A stretch of DNA of 64,000 nucleotides from JBEVNR01 sp040507985. Its GTDB lineage: Bacteria; Pseudomonadota; Alphaproteobacteria; Rickettsiales; UBA6187. The notes beneath the pieces were generated by a model that saw only the letters and a program-made list of their open reading frames with translations, was not told where the DNA came from and did no database searches. A program made the translations under genes and the position numbers. Position 1 is the first letter of the stretch. Every line of letters starts with the position of its first letter. The DNA is taken from contig JBEVNR010000002.1 of the NCBI GenBank assembly GCA_040507985.1, positions 62,001 through 126,000 on the forward strand, given 5' to 3'. Below are positions 57,359 through 64,000 of the stretch, piece by piece.

Positions 57359-58565
57359 CGCCTTTCCCCTGCGCCGCCCGTCCGACATTAACGTCACGCC
57401 CGGGATGCGGGTTTTCTGCCGCGTCGATTTTAACGTTCCGGTCGAGCACGGACGCATTACCGACGCCACGCGCGTCGAACGCGTCATTCCCACCTTGCGC
57501 TATTTAATAGAGCGGCACGCCAAAGTGATCGTGTTGTCGCATTTCGGAAGGCCGGAAGGCGAGTTCGTGCGTTCCATGTCGCTCGCTCCGTTGGCCGACA
57601 TGCTGGCCGGATTGCTCAACGGCGCCGCCCCGGTGCGGTTCGCCATGGATTGCGTCGGCAGGGAAGCGGAGGAGGCTATTTCCGCGATGAAGGACGGAGA
57701 GGTGCTGCTGCTCGAAAATTTGCGCTTTCATCCGGGCGAGGAAAGCAACGATCCCGCCTTCGCGGACGCCTTGGCGGAGCTGGGAGACGCCTTCGTGAAC
57801 GACGCGTTTTCCTGCTCGCACCGCGCCCATGCCTCCATCGTCGGGTTGGCGGAGCGTTTGCCGGCGGCGGCGGGGTTTTTACTCGAGGAAGAAATCGCCT
57901 GTTTGCGCCGCTATTTGGACTGCCCGGAAAAGCCGCTTGCCGCCATCGTCGGCGGATCAAAAATTTCGACCAAGCTTGGGTTGATCCATAGTTTGGTGGA
58001 ACATGCCGACATGGTGGCCATCGGCGGCGCCATGGCCAACACCTTCCTTAAGGCGCAGGGAAAGGAGATAGGCAGGTCCTTATACGAAAAAGATTTGCTC
58101 GGCGAGGCCGCCGCCATCGTCCAAAAATCGGAAAAACTCGGATGCCGGCTGATATTGCCGACGGACGCCACGCTCTGCGCGTCGCTTCACGACGGAGCGC
58201 ATTGCGAGGTGCGGAGCGTCGACGCCGTTACGCCGAACAAAATGATGCTCGATTTAGGGCCGCGATCGGTGGCGCGCATTATCGAGATGATCGATTGCGC
58301 CAAAACCCTCGTGTGGAACGGTCCGTTAGGCGCCTTTGAATTTCGACCCTTCGAGACGGCGACCGTCAGCGTCGCCAGGGCGGCGGCGTTGGCCGTCGCG
58401 GAAAAACGTCTGGTGGCGGTGGCGGGCGGAGGCGACGTGATCGCCGGACTTAAAAAAGCGGGGCTTGCCGACGCGCTCACCTATATTTCCACCGCCGGCG
58501 GCGCGTTTCTGGAATGGCTCGAAAACCCGAACCTGCCCGGCGTGGCCGCGTTGGCGAAGGGATAG
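57345..58565 (+). CDS. pgk: phosphoglycerate kinase
   Basis: Transfers phosphate between 1,3-bisphosphoglycerate and ADP in glycolysis. The 406 residues carry VFCRVDFNVPVEHGRITDAT, KVIVLSHFGRPEGEF, LLLENLRFHPGEESNDPAFA, VNDAFSCSHRAHASIVGLAE, AIVGGSKISTKLGLI, MVAIGGAMANTFLKAQGKEI, TLVWNGPLGAFEF and AGGGDVIAGL, covering substrate and nucleotide sites. The ATG lies inside the gap C-terminus; a short Shine-Dalgarno-like GGACTTAG is nearby. Fructose-bisphosphate aldolase, often the next gene, is not here. Confidence 0.96.
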   Translation: MSAHNAFPLRRPSDINVTPGMRVFCRVDFNVPVEHGRITDATRVERVIPTLRYLIERHAKVIVLSHFGRPEGEFVRSMSLAPLADMLAGLLNGAAPVRFAMDCVGREAEEAISAMKDGEVLLLENLRFHPGEESNDPAFADALAELGDAFVNDAFSCSHRAHASIVGLAERLPAAAGFLLEEEIACLRRYLDCPEKPLAAIVGGSKISTKLGLIHSLVEHADMVAIGGAMANTFLKAQGKEIGRSLYEKDLLGEAAAIVQKSEKLGCRLILPTDATLCASLHDGAHCEVRSVDAVTPNKMMLDLGPRSVARIIEMIDCAKTLVWNGPLGAFEFRPFETATVSVARAAALAVAEKRLVAVAGGGDVIAGLKKAGLADALTYISTAGGAFLEWLENPNLPGVAALAKG

Positions 58566-58633
58566 CATGGTAATTTTATCTCATATATTCCGATATATTT
58601 GTAGAAACTAACGCTAACGTTTACGATGGACGC

Positions 58634-59458
58634 ATGAAAAATATCTTTTTTCCTCTAGTGGCGTTGGTTGTGATCGGCGCATGCTCCCAGCCCGTCTCCG
58701 ACGCTTCCGTCAGCTTCGGCAAGGGAGCCTCGCGCATGGAGGGAGCGAGGGAAGATAACGTGTCCCCGCCCAATTCGCCCCCGCCCTCTCGTTCGACCGG
58801 CGTGTCGGGAAAAGACTTGACCCCCGTTCCCCAAAACGGCGCGGCCGCGTTTCCCAATAAACCTGCCTTAGGCGTTAAAGACGACAAAAGAGCGCGGTTG
58901 GCGGCAAACGCCGGGGCGCAAATTCGCCCCACGTCCTTAATCGTGTCCAAAAAAAATACGCCCTCTTCCGCCGTCGCCGCGTTGCGGGAGGGAGCGTTTG
59001 CCTCGGGGGAAGGGCAAGTAAGGCCGGCGTCTTTTTCCGGACCCGCGCCCGCCGCCCTGTCGAGCGATTTTGTCTGGCCGGTGCGACAAGGAAAGGTGAC
59101 GTCGGCGTTCGGACCAAAAAAAGGGGGGTTATATAACGAAGGCGTGAATATTTCGGCCAATAAGGGCGAACCCGTATTGGCCGCCGCCGACGGAGAGGTG
59201 GTATATTCCGGTAACGAGCTGCGGGGCTACGGCAATTTAATTTTAATTAAACATCCCAACGGATACATTACCACTTACGCCCACAACAACGGCAACGCCG
59301 TCACCAAAGGCGACGCCGTTCGACGCGGACAAATCATAGGAACGGTGGGCGATAGCGGCAACGTCTCGTCGCCGCAACTGCATTTCAGCATCCGCGAGGG
59401 AAAAAACGCCGTCGATCCCGGGAAGTTTTTTCGCAGTTCAACGGAAACGCGTTTTTGA
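58634..59458 (+). CDS. NlpD-like lipoprotein with degenerate LytM domain
   Basis: 274 residues. A lipoprotein signal (FPLVALVVIGACSQP, lipobox Cys19) anchors it to the outer membrane. A long Ser/Pro/Ala-rich linker leads to a C-terminal M23/LytM domain (about 150-270): VWPVRQGKVTSAFGPKKGG, ADGEVVYSGNELRGYGNLIL, KGDAVRRGQIIGTVGDSG and SPQLHFSIRE. The catalytic His/Asp pair expected in HxGxD is NEGVN, and the first His of HxH is Gln, so it should be an amidase activator like E. coli NlpD or EnvC rather than an endopeptidase. No LysM motif is apparent in the linker. Confidence 0.87.
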   Translation: MKNIFFPLVALVVIGACSQPVSDASVSFGKGASRMEGAREDNVSPPNSPPPSRSTGVSGKDLTPVPQNGAAAFPNKPALGVKDDKRARLAANAGAQIRPTSLIVSKKNTPSSAVAALREGAFASGEGQVRPASFSGPAPAALSSDFVWPVRQGKVTSAFGPKKGGLYNEGVNISANKGEPVLAAADGEVVYSGNELRGYGNLILIKHPNGYITTYAHNNGNAVTKGDAVRRGQIIGTVGDSGNVSSPQLHFSIREGKNAVDPGKFFRSSTETRF

Positions 59459-59678
59459 TCCAAAACAATACTGCGCTTATCTCTTTTTGAATGAACGAAA
59501 GAGACATATTTCAACCTGCATGAAAAATATGGCGTCTAAAAATACGGCGCCGTTTTTTTATCGGAGGGTTTTGCGTTTCGTTAATAAAGCGGTCGCTTTT
59601 TCTCCTGTATATTCCGAGATAAGCGCTCCATGATGCCACGCGAAGCGCCGCAACCGCGAGCCGTGAAAGGAAGCCGCC

Positions 59679-62600
59679 ATGAAAAGTTCGGTCAGCCTGA
59701 AATTGTCGCTCCTCGTCGCCGGCGCCGTGATTATCACCGCGCTTGCCGTCAACCACGTTTATACGCGCGCGAATAAAACGATTTTGATCGACGCTGCCGT
59801 CAGCGACCTGCGCCACGACGTCGCCGGCTTTCGTTATCCGCTCGAAAAAAAAATAGAGGAAACGAAGGAAGATTTGCGTTTCCTGGCCGGAATGCGTCCC
59901 ATGCGGGCGTGGATGCGCGCGCGCGCGTCGGAAGACGGCGTCGATCCGGAGACGGGCGTGCCGGAGCAGGAATGGAAGGAGCGCGTGGCCGACGCCCTGC
60001 AAGACATGACGCTTACCCGCAAGCGCTATATGCAGGTGCGTTTCATCGACGCGGACGGGCGCGAGGAAATTCGATTTAATTCGGAAGAAAACGGATCGCT
60101 TCGCCGCGTTCCCGAGGCCGAGTTGCAAGACAAAAGCAAGCGCGACTACGTGCGCGGCGCGCTTGCCATGACGCAGGGACAAATGTTTTATTCCTATCCC
60201 AACTTAAATCGCGAAAACGGCGTGCTTGACGTGCCGTATCGCCTCACGCTGCGCATTGCTGCGCCGATTTACGGCCCAAGCGGCGTCGGCGGATTGGCGG
60301 TGATTAACCTCGATTTCGGCAGGATGCTGGCGGAATTGCGCGACGAAATGCGCCCCGATCGGCTTTTTTACGTCACAAACGGTCAGGGTGATTACCTATT
60401 GCATCCCGATAAATTCGCCCTTTACGCCGGCGACGTCGGGCATTCTCGCCGCATACAAACCGATTTGCCGGAAATATTGGCGTTTTCGGACGAAGAAACC
60501 GCACGCGGCGCCGTCTACGTGCCGAACATTGACGAAGACGACCCATCGGCAAACGCCCTAGCCTACGCAAAATATAAGTTCGACCCGAACAACGCCGATA
60601 ATTTTATCGGCGTCGCCATCCAAAAACCCGTCAAGGCGATTATGAGTAAGGCCGACGACGTAAAAAGGCGCGGATTTGTTGCCGCCCTCTTCGTCGCTCT
60701 GGCCCTGGCGCCTATCTCGGTCGGGGCGCTCTACGCCTTGCTCAGGCCGCTTCGGCACATTACGCGGGCCATGACGCGCTATCGCGAGGGCGAAAAAAAC
60801 GTCTCGCTCTCCCGCGAAATACGCGGACGAGACGAAATATCCACGCTTGCGCGCGAATTTACGGCGCTCGCCACCGCATGCAACGAAGAGGATTGGATAA
60901 AGGAGAAAAAGATTGAGATTTGCGGCGATTTGCTCCATTGCCGCGACATGAAGGAATTCGGACAAAAACTCACCTCGCTTCTCGCGCCGGCGGCGGGGGC
61001 GCAACTCGCCGTCTTTCACGTGCGCGAAGACGTGTTGGAGCAAAACGAATCGGACGAGACGCAAACCCATTACGTGCTCGCCGGGTCGTGGGGATTCGAT
61101 CCGAACGACTATAAGGACAATAAGCTGTTTTCGCGGTTCGCGCTCGGCGAAGGGCTGGCCGGCGCCTGCGCCGCCGAAGGAAAGATGACGGTCGTGAGCG
61201 CGCCGAAAAACTATCTGCATATTGGTTCGGGACTGGGAGAGGGACTGCCCGCGCGCGTCATACTGTTGCCCATTCCCGTCGCGAAACATCCGATCGCGGT
61301 GCTCGAATTGGCGTCGCTGGGAGAATTTACCTCCATGCGTGCCAATCTGGTGGAACGCATCGCCTTTATTTTAGAGTTGGCTATAAAGCAAGCCTCCGCC
61401 GTTGCGCGCGCCAATTATTTGCTTGAACAGGCGCAACAGGCCGCCGAAGAATTGCGCGCCCAGCAGGAAGAATTGGAGGTCGCCAACAAGGAAACGGAGG
61501 AAAAAAATGACGAATTGCGCGAACAAGCGACGGAACTGGAGGAAACGCAGCGGCAGGTGCAGGAAAAAATAACGGAACTCAAGCAGGCCGATCGGTATAA
61601 GTCGGAATTTCTCGCCAACATGTCGCATGAATTGCGCACGCCGCTCAACAGCATGCTGATTTTATCCGACGCATGGCGAAAAAACGACGACGGCAATTTA
61701 ACCGCCGCGCAGGTGGAAGAGGCCGAAATCGTCTATGGCGGCGGCATGGAACTGCTTGGCCTCATTAACGACATTCTCGATTTGTCGAAAATCGAGGCGG
61801 GGCGGCTCACCGCCGAACCGCTCGCGTTTTCCCTCGATCGCTTGACCGAAAAACTCGTCAAGCAATTCTCCCCTATAGCGAAAAGCAAAAATTTAGGGTT
61901 TGAAACGTCCGTGGACGCTTCCTTGCCGAAAGAAATGTTCAGCGACCGCAGGCGTATCGACCAAATTCTTAAAAACCTACTTTCCAATGCCTTTAAGTTC
62001 ACCCATAAAGGCGAGGTGAGGCTAGACGTGAGGCCGCAAGGAGAAGGGCGCGTGGCCTTTGCCGTCACCGATACGGGAGTGGGCGTCAAGCGTGAAAAAC
62101 GTGACGAAATATTCCGTGCCTTCCGGCAGGAAGACGGCGGCGTCGACCGGCGCTACGGCGGCACCGGGTTGGGGCTGACCATCGCCCGAAAGTTCGCGCG
62201 GCTGCTCGGAGGCGACGTGACGGTGGACGGCGAAAAAGGCAAAGGCAGCGTGTTTACCCTGACGCTTCCCCTTAAATACGAAAATCTTTCGGCCCTCACG
62301 GCGGAGAAGGCGGAGATAAAAACAAAAAACGACGTGAAAACGCCGGTCGTGATGGCGGTGGAATGCGACGGCGCGGCGGTGGCAGCGGTGCGTCTTGCCG
62401 CGTCGCGGAGCGGCGCGCGCTTTCTGCACGCCAAAAACGCCGCCGATGCGTTCGCGTTGGTTGACGCGCAAAGCAAAGGCGTGGCGGTGCTTCCCGATGC
62501 GCTGGATAGCGGCAGCGCGACGGAATGGCTTGAGCATATGGAAAAACACGCGCCGCATGTGTGCGCCGTGATTTACGCCTCGGAAACCCCGAAGGAATCG

Positions 62601-63158
62601 GACTACGTCGCACTGCGCCGATTTACCGACCATATCGTGCTGGCGAACGAAACCTTGTCGGAAGACGTGCTGGCGGATGAAATTCACGGCATTCTCTCCG
62701 CGCCCGCGCCCAAACGTTCGCTTATGCCGACGGGCGGCGTAAAAATGCGGCACGACGCCGGCAAGGCGTTGGAAGGCAGAAAAATTCTGGTGGTGGACGA
62801 TGATTTGCGCAACAGCTTCGCTATTTGCCGCGCCTTAAAAAAGCACGGCATGCATACGGTCGTGGCCGATAACGGCGTTCTGGGATTGCAAAAACTTGAG
62901 GAACATGCCGATATCGAGCTAATTCTTACCGACATCATGATGCCGGAGATGGACGGCTACGCCTTCATTCGCGCGGTGCGCGCCAAACCTGCCCATCGGG
63001 CCTTGCCCGTCATTGCGCTCACCGCCTACGCCATGCCGAACGAACAGGAGAAATGCATGGCCGCCGGCGCCAACGATTATTTGTCGAAGCCCCTCGACGT
63101 GGAACGCACCGTCAATCTGCTTCGCGTCTGGTTGTTTAAACAAGAGGAGGCGGCATGA
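59679..63158 (+). CDS. hybrid sensor histidine kinase with Cache, GAF and receiver domains
   Basis: A 1159-residue membrane kinase. Transmembrane segment 1 (about 6-24), a double-Cache-like periplasmic sensor (about 30-315) and segment 2 (VAALFVALALAPISVGALYA) lead to HAMP (about 350-405) and GAF-like (410-560) domains, a long coiled coil (EEKNDELREQATELEETQRQ) and HisKA with His650 in NMSHELRTPLN. The ATPase boxes NLLSNAFKF, DTGVGVKR and GGTGLGLTIARKF are intact. A degenerate receiver follows, then a C-terminal receiver with Asp1085 in LILTDIMMPEMDG. The stop overlaps the next gene (ATGA), a CheR-like methyltransferase. Confidence 0.93.
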   Translation: MKSSVSLKLSLLVAGAVIITALAVNHVYTRANKTILIDAAVSDLRHDVAGFRYPLEKKIEETKEDLRFLAGMRPMRAWMRARASEDGVDPETGVPEQEWKERVADALQDMTLTRKRYMQVRFIDADGREEIRFNSEENGSLRRVPEAELQDKSKRDYVRGALAMTQGQMFYSYPNLNRENGVLDVPYRLTLRIAAPIYGPSGVGGLAVINLDFGRMLAELRDEMRPDRLFYVTNGQGDYLLHPDKFALYAGDVGHSRRIQTDLPEILAFSDEETARGAVYVPNIDEDDPSANALAYAKYKFDPNNADNFIGVAIQKPVKAIMSKADDVKRRGFVAALFVALALAPISVGALYALLRPLRHITRAMTRYREGEKNVSLSREIRGRDEISTLAREFTALATACNEEDWIKEKKIEICGDLLHCRDMKEFGQKLTSLLAPAAGAQLAVFHVREDVLEQNESDETQTHYVLAGSWGFDPNDYKDNKLFSRFALGEGLAGACAAEGKMTVVSAPKNYLHIGSGLGEGLPARVILLPIPVAKHPIAVLELASLGEFTSMRANLVERIAFILELAIKQASAVARANYLLEQAQQAAEELRAQQEELEVANKETEEKNDELREQATELEETQRQVQEKITELKQADRYKSEFLANMSHELRTPLNSMLILSDAWRKNDDGNLTAAQVEEAEIVYGGGMELLGLINDILDLSKIEAGRLTAEPLAFSLDRLTEKLVKQFSPIAKSKNLGFETSVDASLPKEMFSDRRRIDQILKNLLSNAFKFTHKGEVRLDVRPQGEGRVAFAVTDTGVGVKREKRDEIFRAFRQEDGGVDRRYGGTGLGLTIARKFARLLGGDVTVDGEKGKGSVFTLTLPLKYENLSALTAEKAEIKTKNDVKTPVVMAVECDGAAVAAVRLAASRSGARFLHAKNAADAFALVDAQSKGVAVLPDALDSGSATEWLEHMEKHAPHVCAVIYASETPKESDYVALRRFTDHIVLANETLSEDVLADEIHGILSAPAPKRSLMPTGGVKMRHDAGKALEGRKILVVDDDLRNSFAICRALKKHGMHTVVADNGVLGLQKLEEHADIELILTDIMMPEMDGYAFIRAVRAKPAHRALPVIALTAYAMPNEQEKCMAAGANDYLSKPLDVERTVNLLRVWLFKQEEAA

Positions 63159-64000
63159 GCGCCGTACAAATCGACGCGGAAGCCATCGAAGCGGACTTGC
63201 TGGTCGACGCCATCAAACGGCGTTGGGGATATGATTTTAGCCATTATTCCCGCTTCTCGCTCATGCGCCGCCTTAAAAAAGCCTGCGCCGACGCCGGTTA
63301 CGCCCGCCTGAGCGCCGCGATCGAGCCGCTATTGTACGACCAGCGTTTCTTCGACGGATTTTTGCGCTATATGTCGATTACCGTGACGGAAATGTTTCGT
63401 AACCCGGAATATTACCTTTCGGTGCGCGAGAACGTGCTGAAAACCTTGCGCAGCTTTCCCTTCATTAAAATATGGCACGCCGGCTGCGCGACGGGAGAAG
63501 AAGTCTATTCCATGGCCATTATGCTGCACGAGGCCGGGCTGCTTCCGAGGGCGCGCATCTACGCCACGGATTTTAACAAGGGCGCCCTCGACGTCGCCAA
63601 AAAAGGCATGTATCCCGCCGACCACATGCGCAGGTACGCCGACAATTACCGCCGCTCCGGCGGCGCGCGCGACATAAACGATTATTTCTCCGTCGAAAGC
63701 GGCTGCGCGACCGTCAAGGCGTTCGTGAAAAAGAACGTCACGTTCTCATACCATAATCTAGCTGCCGACGGCGCGTTCGGCGAAATGCACGTCATTAGCT
63801 GCCGCAACGTATTGATTTATTTCGATAAAACCCTGCAAGGGCGCGTGCTTACGCTATTTTGCGAAAGCTTGCGCCACGGCGGGTTTCTATGCCTCGGAAA
63901 TAAGGAAAACGTACATTCCCTTTCGTCTAAACACATGTTTGAACATATGGATAAAAAACAACGGATTTATAAAAAATGCGCGTCTCCCACCGATATTTTT
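63155..64000 (+). CDS. CheR-type protein-glutamate methyltransferase (3' end outside)
   Basis: Adds methyl groups to glutamates of chemoreceptors or related targets. 282 residues are visible; the frame is still open at the window edge. A helical CheR N-domain (DLLVDAIKRRWGYDFSHYSR, RRLKKACADAG, about 10-55) precedes the SAM-binding core: FIKIWHAGCATGEEVYSMAI, RIYATDFNKGALDVAKKGMY, HVISCRNVLIYFDKTLQGRV and GFLCLGNKENVHSL. Its ATG overlaps the hybrid-kinase stop by one codon, so the two are likely one signalling unit. Such CheR-kinase pairs often belong to alternative (non-chemotaxis) systems. Confidence 0.93.
   Translation, partial: MSAVQIDAEAIEADLLVDAIKRRWGYDFSHYSRFSLMRRLKKACADAGYARLSAAIEPLLYDQRFFDGFLRYMSITVTEMFRNPEYYLSVRENVLKTLRSFPFIKIWHAGCATGEEVYSMAIMLHEAGLLPRARIYATDFNKGALDVAKKGMYPADHMRRYADNYRRSGGARDINDYFSVESGCATVKAFVKKNVTFSYHNLAADGAFGEMHVISCRNVLIYFDKTLQGRVLTLFCESLRHGGFLCLGNKENVHSLSSKHMFEHMDKKQRIYKKCASPTDIF

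Noticed and set aside
59531..59558. Terminator after the NlpD-like gene (ACGGCGCCGT then T-run)
   Set aside because: The GC palindrome is self-complementary with no loop, so a stable hairpin is doubtful.
1..64000. CRISPR array
   Set aside because: No regularly spaced direct repeats of suitable length were seen in any spacer; the only recurring elements are the IS1-like copies, arm repeats and palindromes listed.

Overview
The window looks like an alphaproteobacterial chromosome of moderate GC. The evidence is conserved alphaproteobacterial gene order and content: coaX followed by an RNase J gene, an SRP RNA gene directly before dnaX, zapA followed by a 6S RNA locus, a DivL-type histidine-kinase homologue with Tyr in place of His, a PhaR regulator, lptC-lptA and rsmI-yraN. 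Flagellar genes (fliK, flgD) and a CheR-type methyltransferase suggest motility. I cannot assign an order or genus from sequence alone.

Layout. 1-2.2 kb: end of coaX and rnj. 2.6-8.2 kb: a small island at a tRNA-Ser(UGA), with a DUF4102-type tyrosine integrase, an AlpA regulator, a helix-turn-helix/zinc-ribbon protein and a type III restriction helicase that has lost its 5' end. Matching 12-bp-spaced GGGGCA arm repeats lie at both ends. 8.2-12.3 kb: a patchwork of mobile DNA, with an AT-rich HNH endonuclease gene, two copies of an IS1-like element flanking a hipBA toxin-antitoxin pair, and a frameshifted unknown gene. 12.4-29.2 kb: housekeeping genes (lytic transglycosylase, pheT, tlyA, tkt, pncC-folC-gst-plsC, hemB-zapA-6S-obgE, an inositol-phosphatase family gene) and a subtilisin-like autotransporter. 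29.5-38.3 kb: an orphan membrane protein, mutL with a MITE beside it, SRP RNA and dnaX with an A10 slippage site, an HpaII-like restriction-modification pair and a GH16-family protein with an altered active site. 38.5-53.6 kb: divL, folP, purC, LPS transport genes, nadA and phaR, with six unrecognised genes in between. 53.7-64 kb: flgD/fliK, gap-pgk, an NlpD-like lipoprotein, a large hybrid kinase and a cheR gene cut by the window edge.

How the parts fit. DivL belongs to the CckA-ChpT-CtrA cell-cycle pathway of alphaproteobacteria. Two perfect TTAA-N7-TTAA boxes, upstream of the autotransporter and of nadA, may be CtrA sites. Two RNAs (6S and SRP) are supported by closing stems and well-spaced promoters.

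The most unusual signals are the dnaX frame switch at a run of ten A, the hipBA pair between IS1-like copies with an apparently leaderless promoter, the GH16 protein with Gln in place of the nucleophile Glu, and a recurrent set of lineage-specific orphan genes. Several orphans are membrane-anchored and one carries nuclear-localisation-like basic clusters. No entirely new multi-gene system could be demonstrated from sequence alone.
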